Of a stretch of DNA of 64,000 nucleotides, positions 29,776 through 40,413 are shown piece after piece. The notes under the pieces were generated by a model that worked only from the letters and a program-made list of their open reading frames with translations, ran no database searches and was not told the origin of the DNA. Position 1 is the stretch's first letter; every line of letters begins with the position of its first letter. The position numbers were made by a program, and so were the translations under genes. Origin of the DNA: Ottelia alismoides (lineage: Eukaryota > Streptophyta > Magnoliopsida > Alismatales > Hydrocharitaceae); the NCBI GenBank assembly GCA_037367405.1, contig JAZKJV010000680.1, forward strand, positions 248,001 through 312,000, given 5' to 3'.

Positions 29776-31559
29776 CGACCGCGGATGTCATTGGAGACCA
29801 TGGATGTCACTTATGTGATCCTCCATATCATGTTCCAATTCTCCTGTCTAGACCCCTGCTTGAAGCCCCCTCCCGCGCCTGCACCTGGTTAAGAGCCCCC
29901 CTCCCTCCCAATGCTTGGAACACGCCCCGCCTGGGCCCCTGCTCGAAGCCCCCTCGGTGGAACACCCCCTGCCTGGGTCCTTGCTAGAAGCCCCCCGCCT
30001 GCACCTGGTCGAGAGCTTTGTTTATTAATATCAACCATTAGATCAATGATTGGTTAGATTGACTCATTTATCTGGTTCAGTTAATGGACCAAACTAACAG
30101 AAGGTTATAGGTGTAAATCGGAACGGTTATTCGGGGTCCTGAATGTAATTCGTGATTATCGAGGGTTCCTGAGGTATTTACGAAACTACTCAGGGTTATG
30201 GGTGTAAATATCCCATATATATTTTGCTTTGTTTTAGGATTTTTTTTATCAAATTTGTCTTGCCTTGTCAACACTGAAAGTTCATTCCTTTAATCAATTT
30301 AAATATACGAGATATACTTACCATTATATCTCAAACAAGATCTGGGATCTTCCTTATCTTTGTCACATCCCAATAATATAAGAACCTGCAACTTGGATAA
30401 AAAGAAGCGGGAACACATTCCGCCTTATAAGTCCAACTTGCATTCTCAATTCGGTCTTTAACACCCAAGCCCACCACCCCTAAGGTGATGCTGACCCGCC
30501 ATTAATTGAACCAACCGTCAATAGGATTAGAACTCGCTATGCACAATCCATTATCGCCCCAATAATACGAGGACATGATATTCGGGTCACTATGCATACA
30601 ACTTTATTCTTTCGAAAAGCAAAGAGCCCGATACATATGCGCTTGTATGTAGGAGCTGTCACTTCGAACCTGCGTCTCCTACATACAATCCCTGGCGACG
30701 GAACCCTTCGCGTTGACGGGAGACCATGAATGTCACTTATGTGATCCTCCATATCATGTTCAAATTCTAATTAATTATTATGAATCATATTCACATAATT
30801 AATTCTTCCATGAGAAATTACAACTATATTCATAATAGAGTGTTTTAATTTTAATTGGATCCCAATTAGTTTAATCATATTAAATTAATGATCCAATTAG
30901 TATCCAACAAACATTCTTTATTATTGCTTGAAATATGATATTATCTCGAATACGTATTATTCAAATTTTAATAATTAGAAAAATACATAATTATCGCTTC
31001 AAGAATTATCCTTTCCTTACTCGTCGTCATGGCCAGTACTGATGGTAGTGGGACAGACCGCTCACGGAGCATCCTGCTACCCCAACGCTTGTTGTAAGTT
31101 TATTTGGGATCTCAAGTGCATATGCTTCCACCTGACTTTTCTAATCGAAGCAAACAATATATAATAAGCTGCGAACGTTGAGGAAAAGAGTTTATCGAAT
31201 CCTTATGAAGCCTTACCACGCGCTGATTGTATCCATTGGGATAAAATGTGTTTGAACGCGAGCATGGCGTCGTTACGAACAACAAGTCCTAAGATATGGA
31301 ACCTCAGAAAAATGTTGGCCTAGGGAATGATGGGGACAAAGGCGAAAAAGACTGAAGAAAAGGTACATCAGAACGTGGGATTTTCCCACAACTGCTACTT
31401 TACTGGTCCCACTCTCAAAGGTGGGATAGGGCCATTGGATCGATGCCACGTGGCAAAGAATCATGACGGAGCATGCAGTTTCATTATCAAAGGAATTAAA
31501 ATTCACAAGGCAGGTTCTCAAGAAAGGCTAAGAGAACTCATCATAATTTAGTACGATAT
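29776..31559. other. Mixed repeat insertion within LINE M
   Basis: It contains a short copy (29791-29840) of the GGAGACCATGGATGTCAC block; a C-rich repeat (29855-30017) with CCCCTGCTYGAAGCCCCC units; about 220 bp of unassigned AT-rich DNA; the long-LTR copia leader fragment (30235-31090); and about 460 bp (31091-31559) with one short frame at 31327-31551 that I do not recognise. No intact gene is seen. Confidence 0.45.
30235..31090 (-). mobile_element. Leader fragment of the long-LTR copia family (E/F type)
   Basis: Sequence from TCTTGCCTTGTCAACAC to the CTGCTACCCCAACGCT end matches in order 53450-54280 of element E (for example CAATTCGGTCTTTAACACCC, AGGAGCTGTCACTTCG, CTCCTACATA.AATCCCTGGC), and from 30716 also matches 39000-39377 of F. 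It includes the same splice-donor-like GTAAGTAT (minus strand, near 30321). No gag follows, so it is a truncated copy. Confidence 0.75.
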
Positions 31560-32073
31560 GACATAGAGGCTTTTCACTTGTCTTTTCTGAAATTGCCCAA
31601 ACGATTTCAATTGAGAGTTTAGTTTTTTTATGGCTCATGTTGAGATGGCGAATCCTGAAAATCAATCGATGTGTTAGGTTCTTTATTGGTACCTCGCAGA
31701 CATGTCCTCATTGTGATAATGATGTAGCGACGACTGATAATCTATTCTTCTATTGCAAACAAACGTTCAAGGTGTGGCATGATCTTGTTATCATGTGGCC
31801 TAATTTAGAACCTTGCTAGTTTTTGGGACTTGCTGCACATGCCAAAAATCGACCCAGCGAGGAGATTCTTCTCTGAGTAGCTACTGTGTGGGATATTTGG
31901 TTACCTAGAAATGGTGTGACTTTTGCCTTGGAATGTTTCTATGCTGAAAATGTGACTTTTCATGCTAAGACTCTCCTCGCGTTTTGACATATGTGAGTAT
32001 TTTCTTTCCCTTTTGATTGAATATATTTGGGGCGGACACCTTTGCATGTTCCCCGTTTTTGGCCTAAAAAAAA
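31560..32073 (+). pseudogene. LINE M C-terminal zf-RVT domain and poly(A) end
   Basis: A plus-strand frame reads LRWRILKINRCVRFF, then the zinc-finger RVT signature CPHCDNDVATTDNLFFYC and KVWHDLVIMWP (31637-31819), with later pieces DIWLPRNGVTFA (about 31890-31925). The 3' end TTTTTGGCCTAAAAAAAA stops at the A8 run 32066-32073. This completes LINE M. Confidence 0.8.
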
Positions 32074-32445
32074 TTGGTTGAACAAAATATGGAGTTGAGG
32101 TGCGGCAATAATGGTGGTTTATATAAGCAATCATCCATATCTTCTGTGAGCATACTAAGCATGTGGAGGTTGACTCTTGCTTCACGAGAAAAATCATTTA
32201 GAGAGGTTTTTTCCAACCTTTTGGTGCTTTCTCTGAATATCAGATGGGAAACATGTTCAACAAGGCACTGTGAACTTTTTTCGAGCTTTGCTACAAAAAG
32301 CTAAGCATGAAGGATATCTATACTGTGACTTAAGGGGGAGTGCTAGAGTTTGAGACACTCCTCGGGTTACATATGTATGTTTACTTTGCATTCGCCCTAT
32401 CCCAGTCTCTATATATTGAGGTAGGATTCTCATCTCAATGCACCA
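32074..32445 (+). pseudogene. Copia RNase H end with a truncated 3' LTR
   Basis: Degraded RNase H pieces end in KLSMKDIYTVT and a stop at 32331, then the polypurine tract AAGGGGGAG (32332-32340) and LTR-like sequence TGCTAGAGTTTGAGAC (32341-32445) containing CTATATATTGAGG. The LTR is cut by the K array at 32446. It is a different copia subfamily from A-C and H. Confidence 0.65.
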
Positions 32446-32752
32446 TGTTAAGAAAATGAAGAATGCGAAAGCGTAATCAGAGATAGATAGTAAGAACGAT
32501 TAAGAACACTGGGATATTACGTGGAAATCTACTCCCAGAGGAGCGAGATGAAACCACGGGAGAATGCCTCAAAGTGCTGATGTGTTCATAGAACTTTCTT
32601 ATCTAATACAAGTGGTATGAGGCTTCTTATATAGCTCCCATCGATTATCCACATCCCATGAATAGTAGTTGTGGGACTAAACATAAGTGGGTGTGGTAAT
32701 TGGACCTTGGAGGGATCCATTTACCTACCTACACATGGCGCGTACTCCAACA
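32446..32752 (-). repeat. K array LTR 1 (3' LTR)
   Basis: TGTTAAGAAAATG...CTCCAACA in plus orientation, 307 bp, with a minus-strand TATA near 32628 (GCTATATAAGAAGCC). Confidence 0.9.
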
Positions 32753-34660
32753 CTCCCCCCTCAAGCTGGAGCATGCAGTGCTTAGCTTGGACACATAGAA
32801 AGAAATCGCTCGAACTCACAATACAAGACATAACGAACAATATCAACTCAATGCATACACAACTGTCGGTTGTTATCGAGGACATTGCTTCTCATGCCGT
32901 GCAGGTGATGAGGAACAAGCGGGCTGGAGTGTCAGTCGAACTGGGTCTCCTCGTCGGAGAACGTGTGCTCTGTACTGCATCTGTCGGAGTCACAAAATTG
33001 AAATGAATCTTTTGTCGGAGTACTCTGGCCCGCTACATGTAGAAAGACTATGCATCATGTGGACAACTGCTCTATCTCTGAAGGGCCGAACTAAAGTAGT
33101 CGTGGAAACATCCTCGTTAGAGTCCACGGTCGCTGGAGAATGGAGTCTGAGGGTCTCCTCGTCGGAGAATTGGGTCTCTCCCATACTGGCTCAGAGAATG
33201 GGATCTCTACTCTGGTGGCCCTTATGAAACCACATGGAAACCCTAGCCCTCAATGGCATAGAGAATGAGATCTCTACTCTGGAATCCCTATGGATCACAT
33301 TAAAACTCTGAGACCAGAAATAAAGATGGGGACCACACAAATGATGATCACATACTTGTGCACATCGAACTGAAGACTTGGAAACCAATCTGAATGTCGA
33401 GTCTGAATCTGACCTGTAGAGTTTGACAATCTGGCCTGGAGAATCTGAATCTGACCTGTAACTCTACACAATACTCCCCATTTCTCCCATACTTGTCGGA
33501 AAATAATGACATCGACAAAGTTGGAGAAGACACGAAAAGATGGGGAGAAACAAATTCTCAAATGATTTTTTCTGGCTATTTCTTTTTTAATAGCCGTCTC
33601 GCCTTTTTTAAAAATAAGCCGTTCCATTCTTTTTCGGCTTTCTTCTCATTTTTTCGTGCGAATTTTTTGTACGATCTTTTTTTAATTATAGAAGCAGGCC
33701 ACTCTTAGGCCTTTAAACAAAAATAAGCACATGCCATTAGGCCCAAATCCAATTAAAAAAACTGCCCCTTCTATTTAGGGTTCCCTTGATGGGAACCCAT
33801 TGCTTGGTCTTTATCTCCGCCCCCAATGGGGCATCGTCTGTTGCTAGAGCGGCTTTGTCTAGAGGCGAGATCTGAGAAGAGGGGTTCGTCTTTGTTTATC
33901 GCCTCGGAGAGGCACCTTGTGTGCGAGAGAAGGGGCTGGCGAGTCACCTTGCGCCGTCCTCGATGGTGTTTCCTCTTCCTCGATCTGCTTCGATATCGAA
34001 AAGGAATCTCTGCCAATGCCTGTAGATGATGGTAGGAGGCGGGTGGAGTGCGTGGAAGCCACAATGGAGTTCCTGGAGATGAGGCGACACCACTTGGAGG
34101 GCTGGGAGCCCTGATCTGCGGCACAGATTCACCCCCCCTTTTTTTGGTTTGGTGCCTGGAGGCTTGATCTTTGGAGGAAAGGCTCCTCCTTTTTACCTCG
34201 ATGTGATTGACGCTAGAGTATGGCGTGCCCTTGTGCGTTGAAGAAAGGATTTAATGCTGCGTTGAACACCTCAAATATGGGGGTTTTGAATGAAATCATC
34301 AGAACTTTCTTGGAATTGCTGGCACTCTAGAGAACTAGGGTTCCATATTTGGAACTCTTGCATAGAATCCGGTGCCATGTGGAATTAAGTTTCAGAATGC
34401 CCTCAAATCTTTGGCGAAGATGCTGATCTTCAGATCTTGGAATAGATCTTGCTCTGTTACCACAAAAATCACAGGAACCTAGATAATTTGGGTTTCAGAA
34501 ACCCAAAAAGATTCTGGAGAAGATCAAATTGGCGTCGGCGACAGAAAAATTAGGGTTTAAAGAAACCCTAGAACTGAACTTGAACAATCTTGATTAATAA
34601 ATAAATAATCTTTAAGAATAAATCATCAAAGTCAACCAAGAACGTCCTTCTCTAATACCA
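32753..34660 (-). other. K1 internal region (1.9 kb), non-coding
   Basis: It begins (plus side) with the polypurine tract complement and carries repeated CTCGTCGGAGAA words, a T-rich block (33570-33700), GGCCCAAAT near 33742, and a 340-bp segment at about 33860-34200 absent from K2. The end near 34650 holds the mutated primer site. Short frames are mirror or composition effects. Confidence 0.7.
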
Positions 34661-34964
34661 TGTTAAGAAAATGAAGAATGTAGAAGCGTAATAAGAGATA
34701 AATAATAAGAATGATGAAGAATATCGGGATTTTACGTGGAACCCTACTCCCTGAGGATCGGGATGAAACTACGGGAGAATGTCTCAAAGGGTTGATCTGT
34801 TCATCGAATTTTCTTATCTAATACAGGTGGTATGAGGCTTCTTATTTAGCCCCCACTGACTTTCCACATCCCATGAATAGTAGTTGTTGGACTAAACATA
34901 AGTGGGTGTGGTAATTGGATCCCTGGATCCAATTACGTACCTTCACATGACGTATACTCCAATA
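34661..34964 (-). repeat. K array LTR 2 (shared middle LTR)
   Basis: TGTTAAGAAAATG...CTCCAATA, 304 bp. Its outer end is CCAATA where LTR 1 has CCAACA. Confidence 0.9.
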
Positions 34965-36668
34965 CTCCCCCTCAAGCTGGAGCATGCAAAGCTCAACTTG
35001 GACACATAGAAAGAAATCACTCAAACTCACAATACAAAACACTACGAACACTATCAACTCAATGCATACACAACTGCCGGTTGTTATCGAGGACGTTGCT
35101 TCTCATGCTATGCAGGTGAGGAGGAACAAACGAGCTGGAGTGTCAGTCGAACTGGGTCTCCTCGTCGGAGAACCTGTGCTCTGTATTGCGTCTGTCGGAA
35201 TCGCAAAATTGAAATGAGTCTCTTCGTCGGAGTACTCTGGCACGCCACATATAGAAAGACTATGCATCATGTGAACAGCTGTTCTACCTCTGAAGGGTCG
35301 AACTAAAAAAGTCGTGGAAACATCCTCGTCGGAGTCTACGGTCGCTGGAGAATGGAGTCTAAGGGTCTCCTCATCGGAGAACTAGGTCTCTCCCATACTG
35401 ACTCAGAGAATGGGATCTCTATTTTGGAGTCCCTATGAAACCACATGGAAACCCTAGCCCTTAATGGCATGGAGAATGAGATCTCTACTCTGATCACATG
35501 AAAACTCTGAGGCCAGAAACAAAGATAGGGACCACACAATTGTTGATCGCATACATGTGCGCATCGAACTGAAGACATGGAAATCGATCTGAATGTCGAG
35601 TCTGAATCTGACCTATAGAGTCTGCCAATCTGGCATGGAGAATCTGAATCTGAATCTGACCTGTAACTCTACACAATACTCCCCATTTCTTTCATACTTG
35701 TCGGAAGACCATTACATCGACAAAGTTGGGACAAGACAAAAAAAGATGGGGAGAAACAAATTCTGAAATGATTTTTTTCCTGCTATTTCTTTTTCTAAGA
35801 GCCATCTCTCCTTTTTTTTTATAAGTAAGCCTTTCCATTCTTGTTTTCGTCTTTCTTCTCATTTTTTTTCGTGCGGTTTTTTTGTACGATGTTTTTTTTT
35901 TTAAAACTTGACCCAAATAGGGCTCAAGAATGCAGCAACCCAATTAGGCTTGCTTATTGTCCCTCTTTTTTTATATACGTATAGCTCAATTGGGCCTGAG
36001 GTACACCTATCTATCTGTTTTTTTAACTGTAGAAGCAGGCGAAAAGGGCCCCTCTTGGGCCTTAAAACAAAAATAATCACATGCCGTTAGGCCCAAATTG
36101 AATTTAAAAAACTGCCCCTTCTATTTAGGGTTCCCTCGATGGGAACCCGTTGCTTGGTCTGTATCGCCACCCCCAATGGGGCATCGTCTATTGCTGTAGC
36201 AGTTTTGTCTGGAGGTGAGTTCGGACGTGTCCTTGTACGTGGAAAAAAGGGATTTACTGTTGCGTTGAACACCTCGAATATAGGGTTTTTGAATGAAATC
36301 ATCAGAACTCCTTGGAATTGCTGGCACTCTAGAGAACTAGGGTTCCATATTTGGAACTCTTGCATAGAATTTGGTGCCATATGGAATTAAGTGTGGGAAT
36401 GCCCTCTAATCTTTGGTGAAGATGCTGATCTTCAGATCTTTGAATAGATCCTGCTCTGTTACAGCAAAAATCGCAGACACCTAGATAATTAGGGTTTCAG
36501 AAACCCAAACAGATTCTGGAGATGATCGGATTAGCGTCAGCGACGGAAAAATTAGGGATTAAAGAAACCCTAGAACTGAACTCGAACTTGAATGATCTTG
36601 AACAATAAATAAATAATCTTCAAGAATAAATCTTCAAAATCAACCAAGAATGACCTGCTCTGATACCA
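34965..36668 (-). other. K2 internal region (1.7 kb), non-coding
   Basis: Collinear with K1 (same AATGCATACACAACTG, GTCGGAGTACTCTGG and TTTAGGGTTCCC landmarks) but with its own AT-rich extra segment at about 35890-36060 and without the K1 extra segment. The two copies have therefore diverged by indels as well as point changes. No protein domain seen. Confidence 0.7.
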
Positions 36669-36975
36669 TGTTAAGAAAATGAAGAATGCAGAAGCGCAAT
36701 CAAAGATAAATAATAAGAATGATGAAGAACACCGGGATTTTACGTGGAACCCTACTCCCTGAGGAGCGGGATGAAATTAGTTGAGAACGTCTCAAAGGGC
36801 TAATGTGTTCATTGAACTTTCTTATTTGATACAGGTGGTGTGGGGTTTCTTATATAGCCCCCATTGGCTCTACACATCCCACGAATAGTAGATGTGAGAC
36901 TAAACATAAGTGGGTGTGGTAATTGGACCCTGGAGGGATCCAATTACCCACCTACACATGACACATACTCCAATA
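36669..36975 (-). repeat. K array LTR 3 (5' LTR)
   Basis: TGTTAAGAAAATG...CTCCAATA, 307 bp, with GGCTATATAAGAAACC on the minus strand. The intact primer site complement GCTCTGATACCA abuts it at 36657-36668. Confidence 0.9.
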
Positions 36976-37797
36976 CATCGAATTGATTTATTCCGTAGTA
37001 CACATTGAATGAGACTTTTTTACTCGTGGTTTTTCTATGTTATAGGAATTTTTTTTAGATTCCTTTTCATTCAAGGAACGTTCGGAGTCATTGCAAAAAT
37101 TACATATACATATACATATACATATACATAGGCACACATGGGACTGCATTATGATATCCGGTGGGTTATAGGCCATGCTGACACCGTATAAGTCCACATA
37201 TATTCTGTCAACACTAAAAGAGTAAATAAATTTTTGAGTCTTATGCCAAGGGATGTTCTTGTAGGAGTTGTTTTGTAGAAAGGAAATATTGTGGGTGCAA
37301 TAATGTGATATTAGCCAAATAAAGATTATAATCTTTAATGTTTTTGTATACATACACATACATATAAATATACACGAAACCGTATTTTGATATCCGATGT
37401 GGATGTGTTATAGGTTATGCTGACACTTGTATAAGTCCACCCGTATTCCGTCAACACTAAGAGAGAAGAAAGTTTTGGAGTCTTATGTTAAGGGATTTTC
37501 TGGTGGGCATGGTTGACGCATAGAAAGAAGATATTGTGGATGCAACAATGTGAAAAATTACCCATACGAGGATTATAATCTTAATGCTTTTGTACTAAGA
37601 TGATTTTTTACCAAAATGTTCAGTCGACCATTTCATTGCGAGCTGTTGTTTCCTCTTGAGCATTAGTTCTCTTATCAGTTACATCTATGAGATTAATCTC
37701 TGCGCTAATTGAGTCCATGTTGCTAGTTCTTTGTAATTTTTTTGTAAGTTCTTGCAGATAGATCAACAGATTCACAGTCACTAATGTAATAATGTAG
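36976..37797. other. AT-rich DNA with a diverged tandem duplication
   Basis: A (TACATA)5 microsatellite lies at 37101-37130. Two copies of a segment of about 215 bp lie at 37139-37351 and 37380-37599, each running from GATATCCG through GTATAAGTCCAC, TCAACACTAA and GATTATAATCTT to TTTTTGTA. No gene is recognised in the duplicated DNA. Confidence 0.6.
37101..37130 (+). repeat. (TACATA)5 microsatellite
   Basis: Five perfect 6-bp units. Confidence 0.95.
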
Positions 37798-38033
37798 ATC
37801 AAAGTCAACAACGTTCCATGCCTCATTCACCACTTCAATTATCAAAGACTGGGCTTGGAATTGGTTTGGGGTCCATTATGCGAAAAGCTGCATCTGTTGC
37901 TTCAGAGGCTGCAAAGCATGCATATGCTGCTGCCTCCAATCAAAAGGACTATGCGGAACTTGTGCCTCTCAAGTGTTGTTTGATGTCTATCACTTTGCCT
38001 TGGGAATATCTTGCTCATGAATTACTCTTTAAG
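37798..38033 (+). CDS. Candidate exon of an unidentified host or captured gene
   Basis: The frame ...QQRSMPHSPLQLSKTG, GLGSIMRKAASVASEAAKHA, then VPLKCCLMSITLPWEYLAHE, LLFK is bounded by an AG at 37796-37797 and by AAG|GTATGT at 38033/38034. It has no stops and ordinary protein composition: a basic-Ala helix-like stretch followed by a hydrophobic conserved-looking segment. It does not resemble any transposon protein. I do not recognise the family with certainty and found no flanking exon in the window, so it may be an isolated exon of a disrupted host gene or a fragment captured by an element. Confidence 0.45.
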
Positions 38034-38799
38034 GTATGTTATTTCCTATCACTAGTTTTGTAAAATAATTCTAAAGCCTCATCCATGTGAATAATAAAGG
38101 TGATGATGTGAACATTGGGAACAACAGTTTTAGCTCTTTAAAGATTAGAATATAAGATGATTGTTGATATTTTCCGGAATGCTCAACTTGGTTCGTAACT
38201 TCAATCTTGCTCCTGTATTTAGGTCGTTTCAACGTGGTCCCCTGGGTTTTGGTGGTTTCCAATTTGTCCCTCTAATGTATTCTGTTTGAAAAACTTTAAA
38301 TACTGTGTTTCCTTCCCCTTCGGATGACCCCACCAGTAACACTTTCTTTTGCCTTCAAATCTAAGTTTTTTTACTGTCTTTTCTCTAGTGATGGTCTGAA
38401 AAAACTTGTAAAAAATAAACACTAGGGAAAATGCGGGAATTTAATGTTGACACCCTTCCTTAAGGGAGGAAGAAATAACAATCACATTAGTTGCTGGATT
38501 TTTCTAGAGGCTAGGACTGTTTGTCTTTGTGATATGAAAAGAGGGGAATAAGTTGCATATATAGTTTCATGGAATCTAAAAATCGGAGAATGTGGGTTGA
38601 AATAAAGCTTCGACTGGTGCATGTATCATTCTCTGCAAAAGCATGGAAGGTGTTAACTGAATCACTCCATATCTTATAACAGGATAATGTCTCCCATTAG
38701 CAATGACTATGTAACATCCGAACATGAATAACTCGAATATGCTTTCGTTGGTCTTATTTTGTCATATCCGGATATATAAACATTCGGATATGTATAACT
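38034..38799. other. Unassigned DNA after the candidate exon
   Basis: It begins as an intron-like AT-rich sequence. A stretch near 38175-38290 (TGGTCCCCTGGGTTTTGGTG) has the look of a plant transposon terminal region but no matching partner end was found. No coding frame is supported. Confidence 0.35.
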
Positions 38800-38998
38800 T
38801 GAATTAATCTTGAATAAACTCAGATCGTTCTATAGATTGCAGATCGAAGCTCGTTCGATCGCAATCGACCAAAAGTCGATCGCATTTTAATGCGTGCCAT
38901 CGGAAAAGGCCGCGATGCGAAAGTCGAACCGCAAAGCAAACTAAGACCACTAGAAAATCAGATACGACAAAATAAGACCAATGAAATCGACCGTTCAC
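38800..38998 (-). repeat. Dispersed unclassified repeat, copy 2
   Basis: The reverse complement begins GAACGGTCGATTTCATTGG and tracks 17405-17600. It stops where the F leader begins, so it is a pre-existing repeat or part of the junction. Confidence 0.6.
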
Positions 38999-40399
38999 CT
39001 TGACGGGAGGCCATGGATGTCACTTATGTGATCCTCCATATCATGTTCAAATTCTAATTAATTATTATGAATCATATTCACATAATTAATTCTTCCATGG
39101 GAAATTACAATCATATTCATAATAAAATGTTTTAATTTTAATTGGATTCCAATTAATCTATTCATATTAAATTAGTTATCCAATTAGTATCCAATAAACA
39201 TTCTTTATTGTTGCTTGAAATATGGTATTATCTTAAATACGTATTATTCATATTTTAATAATTAGAAAAATACATAATGATCACTTCAAGCATTATCCTT
39301 TCCTTACTCGCTGTCATGGCCAGTACGGACGGGAGTGGGACAGACCGCTCACAGAGCAACCTGCTACCCCAATGCTCCCAGACTAGAAACCATATCTGCC
39401 CCAGCAGGATAATGCGAATTGATCATTTTTGTATTTGAGATGATAATTGGTCTTTCAACCGAAGTTATACTATATATAATATTCATCAAAACCCTTTTGA
39501 TAATATTATAAGGAAATTTGCTAAACAAATTCTCAAGCCTATTCAAGTATCATTGTTTATTGGAATTGTTGTAACCAATTTGTGATCTAGATCGTATCTA
39601 ATCAATTTTGGTTATGGTAATGCCATTCAAGAAAATAATTATCATCTTTAAATATTTCACAAATATTCATAAATAATTATTTTAGAAAATTAACCATTAA
39701 TTTTCATTAATTTAATTGAATGACAATTACAAGGTTAATGATTGGGAAAGTAATTTTCAACAGTGACCCTACTTACTAAAATTAGCATATCTCAATCAAT
39801 TTAAATCCAAATCAAGCAGAATAAGTTTCTATACTTCGCTAATTTGATTTATAACAGAACCCAAGTGATTTGCACGCATTTATAGGTGTTTCAAAATCGT
39901 AATTAACTTTTTAATTATGTCAAGATTTGGCATCCCCGAAACAATTGATACATGTTCACTAAAAAGATGACGTTAAGGGCTCTTCTTTCCGCATAGTCCT
40001 CCACATCCTCACTTCAAAGAGGGGCCGTATAACTGGTCAATCAATCACAAAGACCACCGCCAATATATATTCTTGAGATCGGCGAGCAGAGTCTATCTTG
40101 TCTTAGTGAGCTGGTGGTAAGAACTCTGGGAAAAGATGATCATACATGAGGGTCAAGAAAGAAATAAATGATCACAACTTGAGCATTCAGATTCCAAATC
40201 ATGCAAACTCAAATTCTACGGTTTCCTTATTTAACGGGAACATAATCCGATTGATAATTTCGTGTCTAAACAATTTAAACTGGGCAAAAAAATCAAACAA
40301 AACAGGGATAAGCGAACAAAATGTGATAAAATTTCACAAACCCTAATGATCCCAAGTCGTCTGAGGTTTATGGATCATATCCGAAACCTCCGACCTATG

Positions 40400-40411
40400 G
40401 CTCTGATACCA
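40400..40411 (-). other. Primer-binding site of element F
   Basis: GCTCTGATACCA on the plus strand, two bases from the LTR. Confidence 0.85.
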
Positions 40412-40413
40412 CT

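Larger units (their letters stand above)
23881..32073 (+). mobile_element. LINE M (L1-type), split by three insertions
   Basis: The LINE reads endonuclease and RT at 23881-26538, continues at 29314-29703 and ends with a zinc-finger RVT domain and poly(A) at 31560-32073. It is interrupted by a GC-rich hAT-like insertion (25521-25918), the MULE-like element (26549-29303) and mixed repeats (29704-about 31550). The coding order on either side of each insertion is continuous. No 5' boundary or target duplication was found. Confidence 0.85.
32446..36975 (-). mobile_element. Tandem non-autonomous LTR elements K1 and K2 sharing LTRs (LTR-int-LTR-int-LTR)
   Basis: Three LTRs of 304-307 bp (32446-32752, 34661-34964, 36669-36975) alternate with two internal regions (32753-34660 and 34965-36668). 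On the minus strand each internal region starts with a primer site (TGGTATCAGAGC at 36668-36657, slightly mutated at 34660-34649) and ends with a polypurine tract (CTCCAGCTTGAGGGGGAG). Neither internal region encodes gag or pol. Sharing of the middle LTR is the expected product of unequal recombination between LTRs of two copies. Flanks CACCA and CATCG do not match as a target duplication. Confidence 0.88.

Noticed and set aside
32446..36980. Target duplication for the K array
   Set aside because: Flanks CACCA and CATCG do not match, so no duplication is claimed.
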